From the NCBI RefSeq assembly GCF_002797975.1, contig NZ_PGET01000001.1:310001-374000 (forward strand): DNA of 64,000 bases, written 5' to 3'. Each line of letters begins with the position of its first letter. Positions within the stretch are counted from its first letter, which is position 1. The position numbers and the translations under genes were made by a program. A model generated the notes under the pieces. It did not search any database. It saw only the letters and a list, made by a program, of their open reading frames with translations, and had not been told where the DNA came from. Below are positions 47,206 to 55,906 of this stretch, in pieces. Origin of the DNA: [Clostridium] celerecrescens 18A. Its GTDB lineage: Bacteria > Bacillota > Clostridia > Lachnospirales > Lachnospiraceae.

Positions 47206-48054
47206 ATGGCTTTAACATTTGGCACAGATTTAAGCGGTAAGGTAGCAGTTGTAACAGGAGCAGGCGGAGTATTATGCGGCATGTTCGCAAAGACACTTGC
47301 AGAAGCAGGCGCAAAGGTTGCGGTTCTGGATTTAAACGAAAGTGCTGCAGAAGGAATTGCAGCTTCTATTAATGAGGCAGGCTATAAGGCAAAGGCTTAC
47401 AAAGCAAACGTTCTGGAACGGGCAAGCCTTGAGGAAGTTCATGCAAAGGTTTTAGCAGAGCTTGGTCCCTGCGACATCCTGATTAACGGCGCAGGCGGTA
47501 ATAACGCAAGAGCCAATACGGATAAGGAATATTTTGAGATGGGAGACATTGAGGCGGATACAAAGACCTTCTTTGATTTAGACCAGTCAGGTGTTGAATT
47601 TGTTTTCAACTTAAACTTCCTTGGAACTCTGCTTCCATGCCAGATTTTTGCAAAGGATATGATTGGCAGGGAAGGCTGCAGCATTTTGAATATTTCCTCC
47701 ATGAATGCCTTTACTCCGCTTACGAAGATTCCGGCATACAGCGGTGCAAAAGCTGCAATCAGCAACTTTACCCAGTGGCTTGCCGTTCATTTTTCAAAGG
47801 TGGGTGTCCGCGTGAATGCAATTGCGCCGGGCTTTTTCGTTACAGCACAGAATGAAAAACTACTGTTTAACGAAGATGGTACTCCCACACCGAGAACCAA
47901 CAAGATTCTGTCTGCAACTCCCATGGGACGTTTTGGAGAAGCGGAGGAATTAAACGGAGCTCTGTTATTTCTTTTGAATCAAGCGGCAGCAGGTTTCATC
48001 ACCGGCGTGGTTCTGCCTATTGACGGCGGATTCTCGGCTTATTCCGGCGTATAA
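47206..48054 (+). CDS. uxuB: SDR-type D-mannonate oxidoreductase (fructuronate reductase)
   Basis: A 282-residue short-chain dehydrogenase. The NAD(P) motif is VVTGAGGVLCGMFAK (residues 14-28), a variant of TGxxxGxG. The catalytic Ser is in NISSMNAF, and Tyr/Lys in PAYSGAKAAI. Directly behind uxuA it most likely interconverts fructuronate and mannonate, as SDR-type UxuB proteins do in Firmicutes. Sequence alone would allow other sugar-acid substrates. Confidence 0.82.
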   Translation: MALTFGTDLSGKVAVVTGAGGVLCGMFAKTLAEAGAKVAVLDLNESAAEGIAASINEAGYKAKAYKANVLERASLEEVHAKVLAELGPCDILINGAGGNNARANTDKEYFEMGDIEADTKTFFDLDQSGVEFVFNLNFLGTLLPCQIFAKDMIGREGCSILNISSMNAFTPLTKIPAYSGAKAAISNFTQWLAVHFSKVGVRVNAIAPGFFVTAQNEKLLFNEDGTPTPRTNKILSATPMGRFGEAEELNGALLFLLNQAAAGFITGVVLPIDGGFSAYSGV

Positions 48055-48071
48055 AAATAATTAAATAATAT

Positions 48072-48129
48072 CAGCCTCTTCCATGGGATTGCAGTGAGCA
48101 GCACTCAGGCCGGGAAGAGGCTGTTTTTT
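48072..48129 (+). terminator. Intrinsic terminator after the uxu genes
   Basis: CAGCCTCTTCC (48072-48082) pairs perfectly with GGAAGAGGCTG (48113-48123), followed by TTTTTT. Confidence 0.9.
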
Positions 48130-48224
48130 AATGAATTTTTCACAGAAGAAAATAGAAAATATACCTAGTTGTAATTTCTTTTTAGAGAAAATTCGACAAA
48201 ATTCGTTTCCATTTTCTGGAAGCG

Positions 48225-48254
48225 TTGACAAATGGTTACAAAATATTGTATAAT
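48225..48254 (+). promoter_or_regulatory. Promoter of the second chemoreceptor gene
   Basis: TTGACA (48225-48230), 18-bp spacer, TATAAT (48249-48254), about 65 bases before the start. Confidence 0.8.
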
Positions 48255-48320
48255 GGATAAAACCATGATTAAAGTGTTATGGTTTACAATTACCAAAGAC
48301 GAGACGAGGAGCATAAGGCA

Positions 48321-50360
48321 ATGAAGACATCGGGGGAAAAGAAACGAAACCTGAAAGCATTACTAGGGACGAAGAAAGTGAAGCCGGAAAAAAACGGAAC
48401 TAAGAGTACATTCCTGAAATCATTGAAGATGAAGATGCTGGCATTCATTATCGCAATTATTCTGGGACTGGCTGTGACCAACATGGTGATCAGTATTACA
48501 GTCAGTTACAAAGGGATTACAGATGTTGTGAAAAATGATTTGGAATCAACAGGTAAACTTGTGAACAGTCTGGTAGTACAAAACTTAAATCAGATGAAAT
48601 TAAGCATTGAGGCCAGTTCACAGGGTGGAAGCTTGAAATCCATAAATTCCAGGGTTGTGACAGAATACCTTTCCAACCAGTGCAAGCTTTACGGATACAA
48701 AGAACTTGAAGTAATCAGTATGGATGGTACCATTACCCGCAGTGCAAGCGGGCAGAATATCGGTGAGAAATACGAAGTCACAGGTTATCTGGAAAAAGCC
48801 TTAAATGGTGAGACCACCATCTCCACCACGGAATATGATAACAACAACGAACTTGTGATCCGCGTTGCGGCTCCTTATGAATATGGAGTTCTTTTGGGAA
48901 CTTATAATGGCTCCGTTTTAAGTGATCTGATCAGTGACCTCCGGATTGGTGAGAGCGGCAATGCCTTTATTATCGACAATACAGGGACCATGATCGCCAA
49001 TATATCACCAGATCTGGTTAATAACCGCCAGAACTTTATCGAGCTTTCAAAGTCCGATAAATCCTATGTATCTGTAGGCCGTATGTTCCAGACCATGCTG
49101 GGCGGAAAATCGGGAACTGGTAATTACGAATACAATGGAGACAACCGTTTTTGCTTTTACAGCCCGGTAACAGGCAGTGACGGCTGGGCTTTGGGTGTGG
49201 CAGCATCGGTTAAGGAAACCACAGTTTCCATCTATTTGGTAGTTTTTGCAATGAGCGTGTTTGCCATTGTATCAATCGTTATCGGCTGTTTCCTGGCATT
49301 CTGGTTTGCAGGATCCATTGCAGGTCCGGTATCAGCCATTGCAGCAAGAATGAAGCTCTTTACAGAAGGAGATTTATCCAGCGAAGTTCCGGTTGTAAAG
49401 CGCAAGGATGAGATCGGACAGCTTGCCGATGAAATCACCAGTTCCGTACATAGTGTTAAATCCTATATCACTGAAATCGCAGCTGTATTGGAAAATATCG
49501 CTTCCGGAGATTTCAGCCGGTCCGTTGGAATGGAATTCCAGGGAGATTTCAAGGTAATACAGCAATCCATTGACATTGCAGAAGACTTACTTTCAAAGAC
49601 CATGGATACCATCAGTATTTCTGCAGATGAAGTAGCAAAGGGCAGTTCTCAGGTGTCTCAGGGAGCACAGAATTTAAGCCAGGGTGCTGTGGAACAGGCA
49701 GCTTCAGTAGAAGAGTTATCTTCCTCAGTAAATGAGATTTCAAACAGCCTTATGAGCACGGCTAAGGCAGTGGAAGATGTAAATAAGCAGGCAGGACGGG
49801 TAGGAGAAGCCATGGAAAGCGGCAATGCCCAGATGCATGAAATGATGCAGTCCATGGATCAGATCAATAAGAAATCCAAGGAAATTGAGAAGGTCAATAA
49901 GCTTATCGAAGACATTGCCTTCCAGACAAACATTCTTGCGCTTAATGCCGCTGTAGAGGCAGCCAGGGCAGGCGAAGCCGGAAAAGGCTTTGCAGTTGTT
50001 GCAGATGAGGTCCGCAATCTGGCAGGCAAGAGTGCCAACGCAGCAAAGGATACCTCCAGTCTGGTTGCTGATACCATTGCAGCCGTTAATACGGGAACAG
50101 GCATTGCAGCATCTACAGGAGAAACATTAAACGGTGTTCTTTCAGAAACCAAGAACATGGTTTCCGCCATTCGCAGATCCGCAGAGGAGCTGAAAGAGCA
50201 AAGTGAAAAGGTTACCCAGGTGACTTATGGAATTGAACAGATTTCTTCCGTCGTTCAGAATAACTCTGCGACTGCAGAGGAAAGTGCTGCGGCCAGTGAG
50301 GAACTTTCTGGCCAGGCGGAAGGCTTACGGGAATTGATGAGTAGATTTCGGCTTCGATAA
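48321..50360 (+). CDS. Methyl-accepting chemotaxis protein, Cache-type sensor
   Basis: A 679-residue chemoreceptor of the same architecture as the one at 40-42 kb. One helix near residues 35-58 ([19 protein letters not shown]), an extracytoplasmic Cache sensor ([17 protein letters not shown]), and a second helix near 305-330 come first. HAMP and the signalling hairpin with tip [19 protein letters not shown] follow. The two receptors share the NNxAxAEESAAxSEELSxQA segment at the C-terminal end but differ in the sensor. The start at 48321 follows GAGGAGCATAAGG; an ATG 42 bases earlier is less well placed. Confidence 0.9.
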   Translation: MKTSGEKKRNLKALLGTKKVKPEKNGTKSTFLKSLKMKMLAFIIAIILGLAVTNMVISITVSYKGITDVVKNDLESTGKLVNSLVVQNLNQMKLSIEASSQGGSLKSINSRVVTEYLSNQCKLYGYKELEVISMDGTITRSASGQNIGEKYEVTGYLEKALNGETTISTTEYDNNNELVIRVAAPYEYGVLLGTYNGSVLSDLISDLRIGESGNAFIIDNTGTMIANISPDLVNNRQNFIELSKSDKSYVSVGRMFQTMLGGKSGTGNYEYNGDNRFCFYSPVTGSDGWALGVAASVKETTVSIYLVVFAMSVFAIVSIVIGCFLAFWFAGSIAGPVSAIAARMKLFTEGDLSSEVPVVKRKDEIGQLADEITSSVHSVKSYITEIAAVLENIASGDFSRSVGMEFQGDFKVIQQSIDIAEDLLSKTMDTISISADEVAKGSSQVSQGAQNLSQGAVEQAASVEELSSSVNEISNSLMSTAKAVEDVNKQAGRVGEAMESGNAQMHEMMQSMDQINKKSKEIEKVNKLIEDIAFQTNILALNAAVEAARAGEAGKGFAVVADEVRNLAGKSANAAKDTSSLVADTIAAVNTGTGIAASTGETLNGVLSETKNMVSAIRRSAEELKEQSEKVTQVTYGIEQISSVVQNNSATAEESAAASEELSGQAEGLRELMSRFRLR

Positions 50361-50403
50361 AATTGCCGATGATATAAGAAAATAAAGAAGGCCTCTTAGG
50401 CAG

Positions 50404-50436
50404 ATGGCGTAGCGTAAAAAGCTGCGCCATTTCTTT
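50404..50436 (+). terminator. Intrinsic terminator after the second chemoreceptor gene
   Basis: ATGGCGTAGC (50404-50413) pairs with GCTGCGCCAT (50421-50430), with one G-T pair, then TTCTTTAT. The next 160 bases up to the nitroreductase end show nothing recognisable. Confidence 0.75.
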
Positions 50437-50591
50437 ATGTATCGGGTTATTTAGTTCCGGCAGAATTTCCACCAAATCATAGCTGATCTGTTATGTGTGG
50501 AAGCAGCACAAGGGCAAAGAATTATTCCCTAAAACACTTTATCTGTTTCTGCTTTTTCAGGCTTTTATGAAGCACGAAAACAGACATGTCT

Positions 50592-51134
50592 TTACATTTG
50601 CGGATTAGTGCAGTCTACATACTTTTCATACATTATGGTGTCTGAAAGTGGTTTCCTATCTGCTGTATGGCGTTCAGGACTCAGAAATCCTTTTTCAGGA
50701 TATCCCAAGATTAGTAATGCAGTGGGTACTATGTATTCAGGGATATTAAATTCCTTTCGGATTATATTCGGGTCAAACAAGCCAACCATGACACTTCCAA
50801 TGTTTAACTCCCTGGCTGCCAACATCATGTGATCACAAATAATACCGATATCTAAATCTCCTGAACATTTCTGGTCAAATGGGCGTATCAATTCATTTCT
50901 TGTATCCCGGCATACAATTAGAACACAACGTGAGCCAAATGTTTTATATGCTTTCTGCACCTTACATAGATGATCTGGGGTTTGAACAACTATGATTCGT
51001 TGTGGCTGTTGATTGCAGGCAGTGGGCGCAACATGCCCAACAGACAGAATTCTCTCCAAATCATTTTTTAAAATACCTTGGTCGGTAAATCCGCGCGTGG
51101 TACAACGTGCTTTTGCTAATTCTAAAAAATCCAT
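50592..51134 (-). CDS. Nitroreductase family flavoprotein
   Basis: A 180-residue NfsB/FRP-type flavoprotein. FLELAKARCTTRGFTDQGI holds the FMN-contacting Arg pair. APTACNQQPQRIIVVQ and LGYPEKGFLSPERH are family segments. The start at 51134 has GGAGGG upstream; a longer frame reaching 51206 crosses the promoter. It is divergent from a TetR gene with shared operators, so it is probably repressed by that TetR and induced by a small toxic or redox-active compound. Confidence 0.88.
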   Translation of the reverse strand: MDFLELAKARCTTRGFTDQGILKNDLERILSVGHVAPTACNQQPQRIIVVQTPDHLCKVQKAYKTFGSRCVLIVCRDTRNELIRPFDQKCSGDLDIGIICDHMMLAARELNIGSVMVGLFDPNIIRKEFNIPEYIVPTALLILGYPEKGFLSPERHTADRKPLSDTIMYEKYVDCTNPQM

Positions 51135-51152
51135 TATATTCCCTCCATATGA

Positions 51153-51174
51153 AACACGAATAAAAATTCGTGTT
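51153..51174. promoter_or_regulatory. TetR operator 1, over the nitroreductase transcription start
   Basis: AACACGAAT (51153-51161), AAAA, ATTCGTGTT (51166-51174): a perfect 9-bp inverted repeat. The minus-strand nitroreductase promoter is TTGACG (reverse complement of 51201-51206), 17 bp, TATCAT (reverse complement of 51178-51183), so the operator covers the start point. Confidence 0.75.
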
Positions 51175-51204
51175 TTAATGATAGCACCAATATGGAGCTT
51201 CGTC

Positions 51205-51236
51205 AATAGAACACGAATAAAACTTCATATTCTATT
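51205..51236. promoter_or_regulatory. TetR operator 2, at the tetR promoter
   Basis: AATAGAACACGAAT, AAAA, CTTCATATTCTATT: an imperfect inverted repeat sharing ACACGAATAAAA with operator 1. It touches the -35 box of the tetR promoter, TTGACC (51235-51240), 17 bp, TATAAT (51258-51263), which suggests autoregulation. Confidence 0.65.
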
Positions 51237-51282
51237 GACCTTGTACCTGTGTGCATATATAATTAGTCCTGAGGTGAAGTGA

Positions 51283-51882
51283 ATGAAGGAAATACGAAAG
51301 CCAATTCAAAAGCGATCAATTGAGAAAATGAACAAAATCTCGGAAGCTGGTTTTGAGCTATTTTGCGAAAAGGGTTATCATGGAACAAATACAATCGAAA
51401 TCGCAAAACGTGCTAATGTCTCGACCGGTGCGCTATACAGCTATTTTAGGGATAAGCGAGACATATATATTGCGGCCTTTGAACAATATCTTAATTCTTT
51501 TTCAAATGCTTTATTTGAAAGATTAAAGGATATTCAAGCACCATTTAGTCTTTCGATTTTTATTGAGAGATGGATTTCAATATATATTGAAGTGTATGCT
51601 ACGTCAAATCAGGCTTTAGCTCAATTGAGAATGGTAATGATAGAAGATGAAAAAATTAATCACCACTTTTGTGATTTTGAAAACAAGTATGTGTCTGGAA
51701 TTGTTGAAATATTGAATAAAAACGATATTCTCTCTAATGACCTGCACGAAAAAGTTTATGCTGCTTGTATATTGGTGGACGCATTATGCCGGGAAAAATC
51801 CTCTTTTCCGCATGACAAGCTAAATTATACGGTTCTGGATACCCAAATAAAAAAGGCCATATTGCATATGCTCTCCTCATGA
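51283..51882 (+). CDS. TetR family transcriptional repressor
   Basis: A 199-residue regulator. The N-terminal helix-turn-helix (about 10-57) is typical: EKMNKISEAGFELFCEKGYH, TIEIAKRANVSTGALYSYFRDK. The C-terminal ligand domain is divergent. It is transcribed away from the nitroreductase gene, with two related operators between them. Its base composition looks more AT-rich than neighbouring genes, which hints at transfer, though this was judged by eye. Confidence 0.88.
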   Translation: MKEIRKPIQKRSIEKMNKISEAGFELFCEKGYHGTNTIEIAKRANVSTGALYSYFRDKRDIYIAAFEQYLNSFSNALFERLKDIQAPFSLSIFIERWISIYIEVYATSNQALAQLRMVMIEDEKINHHFCDFENKYVSGIVEILNKNDILSNDLHEKVYAACILVDALCREKSSFPHDKLNYTVLDTQIKKAILHMLSS

Positions 51883-51937
51883 GTTTTCCTTATATACACT
51901 CATTTGCTGACTGTTTATCTAACCGCCATTAGGAAAT

Positions 51938-51982
51938 AAAAACAAGCGTATCGTCTATTTTGAACGATACGCTTGTTTTTTA
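51938..51982. terminator. Bidirectional terminator between tetR and the small protein gene
   Basis: Perfect 16-bp inverted repeat AAAAACAAGCGTATCG (51938-51953) / CGATACGCTTGTTTTT (51965-51980). T-runs on both strands serve the convergent genes. Confidence 0.92.
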
Positions 51983-51992
51983 GCTCATTTCC

Positions 51993-52196
51993 TCATTCTT
52001 TATCTACATTTTTTGCGTGGGGCATGTAGGGATAAAGATCTTCATATGCTTCCAGTTCAGCTTCCGACTGCGGAGCCGCAGGAATAAGTCCCGTACAGTC
52101 CATGGTAGAACAAGTCTGAATATCGATATCATAATTATTCTTAGAGGTTGTCGATTCCGTCTTTCCTTTTTTTGTTTCTTTTTTTTCTGATTTCAT
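51993..52196 (-). CDS. Small conserved-looking protein of unknown function, 67 residues
   Basis: A 67-residue protein with a charged, lysine-rich N-terminus (about 1-17). A central IDIQTCSTMDCTGLIP motif has two cysteines, and the C-terminus EAELEAYEDLYPYMPHA is acidic and aromatic. There is no signal peptide or membrane segment. AAGGAGAAAATGAT precedes the start and a strong terminator follows, so it looks like a real, separately expressed gene. I do not recognise a function. A peptide precursor is conceivable, but no modifying enzyme or transporter lies next to it. Confidence 0.65.
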   Translation of the reverse strand: MKSEKKETKKGKTESTTSKNNYDIDIQTCSTMDCTGLIPAAPQSEAELEAYEDLYPYMPHAKNVDKE

Positions 52197-52377
52197 ATCA
52201 TTTTCTCCTTCCGGCAGTCTGTTAGGTACCGTTTCTTTTAGTTTGAGGAAAAACAGCGTAATTATTCGTTGCCTGTGTGATCTCTTTTTTGCGTTATATA
52301 TTTTATTTAAAATCGTTATATAAGATGCTGGACAGCATTGTCCGAGAGATATGATTGATTACAGGGGGGAACTGGAA

Positions 52378-52899
52378 ATGAGGATTGCCATTTTTACAAA
52401 TGAAGAACAGACGCCGGGATTAAAAAAGGCCTGTCCCTGCAGGCAGAACAACCGCTTACAGATTGATTATTTTTCCATAAAGGAAGGATACCTTTCCACG
52501 TTGGAACGTGCCTTGTATGATATGATCGTAATTAGTCCAAAAGGGAATATTACCTTATACCAGGCAAAATATTCTGTATTCTTTAACGGTCAGTACTGCG
52601 TTCTGGATATTACGGACATTCTTTATCTGGAATCTTATTACAGAAAAACCAGCGTGGTGGCAGGCAGCGGCAGGATGCGGATCCGGGCAAGGCTTGATGA
52701 AGAGGAAGAAAAGCTTCCGAAAGACTGGTTTGTCAGAATCAACAGACATAACATCATCAATATGCAATATATAAGGAGTGTAAAAGGAGAAGCAGTTGAG
52801 ATGCTAAACGGAGAAATTCTGTATGTAAATGGCGGGAGAAGGAAGAAATTTGAAAAGAGTTACAGGGATTTTCTGAAGGATCATAGTATGATATTTTAG
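52378..52899 (+). CDS. LytTR-type DNA-binding regulator with a short N-terminal domain
   Basis: A 173-residue protein. The C-terminal LytTR domain (about 65-170) shows ITDILYLESYYRKTSVV, WFVRINRHNIINMQYIRSV and LNGEILYVNGGRRKKFEKSY. The N-terminal 60 residues are too short for a full receiver and lack a clear phosphorylation site. The start at 52378 has AGGGGGGAACTGG upstream. No histidine kinase neighbours it. It is a stand-alone regulator whose targets are unknown. Confidence 0.78.
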   Translation: MRIAIFTNEEQTPGLKKACPCRQNNRLQIDYFSIKEGYLSTLERALYDMIVISPKGNITLYQAKYSVFFNGQYCVLDITDILYLESYYRKTSVVAGSGRMRIRARLDEEEEKLPKDWFVRINRHNIINMQYIRSVKGEAVEMLNGEILYVNGGRRKKFEKSYRDFLKDHSMIF

Positions 52900-53031
52900 A
52901 GAAATTTAAAAAGCGCAATAATTAGGTTAAAAAGTGCAAACTGGCTTGCCTTGGATAAAAGACCATGGTATTGTATGTTACATTAATCGGCAGTTCACAT
53001 CTAAACACATTTCTATCATCTGTAAATTCAG

Positions 53032-53068
53032 GGCAGGCAGCGAAAATCAGCCGATATTGCTGCCTGCC
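53032..53068. terminator. Perfect 10-bp hairpin between convergent genes
   Basis: GGCAGGCAGC (53032-53041) pairs perfectly with GCTGCCTGCC (53059-53068). There is no T-tract on either strand, so it may act as a transcript-end stabiliser rather than a true intrinsic terminator. Confidence 0.5.
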
Positions 53069-53077
53069 TTCATATGG

Positions 53078-53959
53078 TTAAAGAATCCCTATGGAAAGGC
53101 CATAGCTTTTTGTATTTCCGGGACTTAAGGTCTGCACATGGTTCTTATGGATGAATTCGTCATCTTCCGTTGCATAGATAGCAGAACCATTCCATGGCTC
53201 CACGCAGACGAAGGGCGCTTTCGTAAGATATGGCGTCCAGAAAGCTATGGTTTCAAAGCCTGGATAGGAAACTTCTACACCCCGGCCGGTATTTCTGTTT
53301 ACAATTGAAACTTTTCTGGACTGTAAATCATCAAAATAGATGGCATCATCTTTAAATAATTCATGGGTTAAAGAAAGGGAACGGCTGTCATTCAGCTGAA
53401 CGATCCTGTTTCCAGGATTAAATTCCAGATGTTCTGAATCATATACCATGCTGGATATGGTTTCCTCCTTTTCAAACACCAGATCATAATCTTCAAATAC
53501 GGCGTTATCCTCCATAGGGCAGTTAAAGCCAGGATGAGCACCCAGACAGTAGTGTATAGTCCGGTCATCGGTGTTAGTCACCCGGTATTCCATAAATAAG
53601 GTACCGTCTGAGAGAGTATAAACAAGACTCAGACGGAAGGAATAGGGATAAATCTTCTTTGTTTCTTCTGTATCCCGGATCTCAAATATCACGGAAGTGC
53701 CTGTCTGTTCAGTGACGGAAAAGTCCATTTCCCGGCAGAAACCATGCTTTGGGATTTCCCATGTCTGGCCTTCCAGAATGGTCCGGTCGTTGCGGCAGTT
53801 TCCCACAATGGGAAAAAGAAGAGGAGAGCATTTACTCCAGAACTGGGGATCTCTCTGCCATATGTATTCTGTACCGGCAGAATCCTTGAATGAAATGAGC
53901 TGGGCACCGATAGAATCGATGATAGCTGTAGCTTTGGTATCGTGAAGTGTAACCAGCAT
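53078..53959 (-). CDS. Aldose 1-epimerase family protein (LacX-like)
   Basis: A 293-residue galactose-mutarotase-fold protein. FPIVGNCRNDRTI, KHGFCREMDFSV and the conserved His-containing CLGAHPGFNCPM, plus VCVEPWNGSA, match the LacX/YihR-like epimerase group. It likely interconverts sugar anomers. It is divergent from the lacI-type gene and could serve the adjacent sugar operon, though it is not part of it. Confidence 0.85.
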   Translation of the reverse strand: MLVTLHDTKATAIIDSIGAQLISFKDSAGTEYIWQRDPQFWSKCSPLLFPIVGNCRNDRTILEGQTWEIPKHGFCREMDFSVTEQTGTSVIFEIRDTEETKKIYPYSFRLSLVYTLSDGTLFMEYRVTNTDDRTIHYCLGAHPGFNCPMEDNAVFEDYDLVFEKEETISSMVYDSEHLEFNPGNRIVQLNDSRSLSLTHELFKDDAIYFDDLQSRKVSIVNRNTGRGVEVSYPGFETIAFWTPYLTKAPFVCVEPWNGSAIYATEDDEFIHKNHVQTLSPGNTKSYGLSIGIL

Positions 53960-54098
53960 TTTAATTTACCTCGTTTCTTTTTTCAGTTGTTTTTATCCCT
54001 TAAATAGCCAAGCTTGCTTTACGATAAGTATACTAAATAAAAAAGGAAACTTCCATGGGTTTGTGAAAAAAATATAAGAAAAAAGGAGGTTATTAACT

Positions 54099-54112
54099 GA
54101 AACGTTTAATAT
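54099..54112. promoter_or_regulatory. LacI-family operator upstream of the regulator gene
   Basis: TGAAACGTTTAATA closely resembles the perfect palindrome at 55546-55559. It lies about 70 bases before the LacI-type start and just upstream of a TTGACA box at 54127, consistent with autoregulation. Confidence 0.55.
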
Positions 54113-54182
54113 TTTCCTCTGTCCTATTGACAATTGCATAAAAATCTGAGTTAATTAAACCAAAAGGTTCTGGAGGCAGGCG

Positions 54183-55223
54183 ATGGCAACCATAAAGGAA
54201 TTAGCAAAATGCTGCGGAGTATCAGTGGCCACAGTTTCAAATATATTAAACAACAAACCTGGTGCAAGTGATAAAACCAGAAAACTGGTTTTAGAAATGG
54301 CTGATAAGCTGGAGTATACCCCTAACGTTGTTGCAAAGAACTTAAAGCTGCAAAAGACGAGAAGCATTGGGGTCATCGCGGAGGATATGACCATATTCAG
54401 CATCCCTGACGTCATAGACGGCATTACAGACTACTGCCAGGAGCTGGATTACCAGATACTTCTTACAAATCTAAGGCTGTTTAAAAAATACGATGATACT
54501 TATTATAACCGGGACGATTATTATGGACAGGTAGGGCTTGAGATAAAAAAGCTGATGGAAAAACAGGTGGAAGGGATTATATATGTGGCTGCCCATGAGC
54601 GGGTCATCCGTTGCATCCCTGATACGCTGCCGATCCCTGCCGTTATGGCTTACGGATATTCCAAAAGTATGAAGGTACCTTCTGTTGTGGTGGATGATGT
54701 CCATGGCGCTGCTGAAATCATGCAGTATCTGCTGAACCACGGCCATAAGAGAGTCGGGGTGATTACAGGAAAGCCAGACAGCCTACATGCACAAGCCAGG
54801 CTGGTGGGATATCAGCAAGCTCTTTTTCAAAACAGGATTTTATACGACCCAAGCCTTGTGATAGAAGGAGACTGGACTAGAGAATCCGGGTACCGGTGTG
54901 CCTGCCAGCTTCTTGAAAAGGGAGTGACTGCCATCTTCTGCATGAATGACTTAATGGCAGGAGGGGTGTATGACCGCCTGGAGGAGCTGGGCAGGAACGT
55001 GGGCTCTGACCTATCGGTGGCAGGATACGATGACCGGGAATTATCTGGATATTACCGGCCCCCACTTACCACCGTAAGGCTTCCTCTTCATGATATCGGT
55101 CACAAAGCCAGTGAACTGGTTATCGGCCTTATAAACGGGCAGGAGCTGGAAACTGATGCGGAAAACGTCTGCTCCGTTGGATGTAAGCTTCTGATCCGTA
55201 AATCGATAAAGAGTATTGAATAG
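54183..55223 (+). CDS. LacI family transcriptional regulator
   Basis: A 346-residue regulator. The N-terminal helix-turn-helix and hinge (1-60) read ATIKELAKCCGVSVATVSNILN and LEYTPNVVAKNLK. The sugar-binding domain follows (RSIGVIAEDMTIFSIPDVIDGI, VISVVVDD-like strand, AGYDDRELSGYYRPPLTTV). It precedes the sugar ABC/GH43 operon, which has matching palindromic operators, so it probably controls that operon. GGAGGC precedes the ATG. Confidence 0.92.
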   Translation: MATIKELAKCCGVSVATVSNILNNKPGASDKTRKLVLEMADKLEYTPNVVAKNLKLQKTRSIGVIAEDMTIFSIPDVIDGITDYCQELDYQILLTNLRLFKKYDDTYYNRDDYYGQVGLEIKKLMEKQVEGIIYVAAHERVIRCIPDTLPIPAVMAYGYSKSMKVPSVVVDDVHGAAEIMQYLLNHGHKRVGVITGKPDSLHAQARLVGYQQALFQNRILYDPSLVIEGDWTRESGYRCACQLLEKGVTAIFCMNDLMAGGVYDRLEELGRNVGSDLSVAGYDDRELSGYYRPPLTTVRLPLHDIGHKASELVIGLINGQELETDAENVCSVGCKLLIRKSIKSIE

Positions 55224-55246
55224 AAGCAGTTCATAAATCAATTTAC

Positions 55247-55294
55247 AAAAAGGAACATTATACAGGAAAAGCTTGTGTAAATGTTCCTTTTTTG
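55247..55294 (+). terminator. Intrinsic terminator after the LacI-type gene
   Basis: AAAAAGGAACATT (55247-55259) pairs with AATGTTCCTTTTT (55280-55292) and is followed by further T. Confidence 0.85.
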
Positions 55295-55455
55295 TATAGA
55301 AACAATGGAGTATAAGCTGCCTGATACCGGCCGTATTCAGATGATTGTAGGGGAAAACCAGGTAATATGATATTGTTCTACATTTTACAACAAAAAAATA
55401 AGTAAAATTTACATAGTTAAACGATTTAAATATTTATAAAATTGTGCAAAAGTAC

Positions 55456-55484
55456 TTTACAGAATAAAACCCATGTGCTAGTAT
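55456..55484 (+). promoter_or_regulatory. Candidate promoter of the sugar ABC/GH43 operon
   Basis: TTTACA (55456-55461), 17-bp spacer, TAGTAT (55479-55484). It implies a long leader of about 415 bases before the binding-protein gene. The leader shows no clear gene: a 60-codon frame at 55693-55875 lacks a ribosome site and is probably spurious. Confidence 0.5.
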
Positions 55485-55545
55485 GAAATTACATGAATTA
55501 ATGGTGATTATGTACAGATAAATCACCTTTTATCTTATTTTTCAA

Positions 55546-55559
55546 ATTAAACGTTTAAT
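55546..55559. promoter_or_regulatory. LacI-family operator, perfect 14-bp palindrome
   Basis: ATTAAACGTTTAAT with the central CG typical of LacI-family sites. It lies about 60 bases downstream of the candidate promoter. Related imperfect sites, TTAAACGATTTAAA near 55419 and ATTAAACGATTTAA near 55701, flank it. Confidence 0.7.
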
Positions 55560-55906
55560 ATAAAGTTTAGAAATTGAAGCAACCATGATGGATAAAAAAG
55601 TTAATGAGTATTCCGATGAAAATGGTTCCTGTCAATGATAAAACATGGAATAGGCAGATAATGCCTTTGAAGGAAGTGATGACAACATATCAATGGATAG
55701 ATTAAACGATTTAACCACATCAAGCAGTGAAGCGGATTGCGAATGTCCAATGGAACAGCAGATGGAGATAGCAGTTCCATACAGTAAATGGGGGATCCGG
55801 AAAGCAGGAAAGATGACAGTATGGATAAAAAAGCTCATCCGGTGGGAGTCATACAGATGGTATCATCTGATTTGATAAAGCAGGATAATAAAAAGGAGGA
55901 TTTATC

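Noticed and set aside
55693..55875. 60-codon frame in the leader of the sugar operon
   Set aside because: No ribosome site, no recognisable family, and it overlaps a LacI-type operator-like site.
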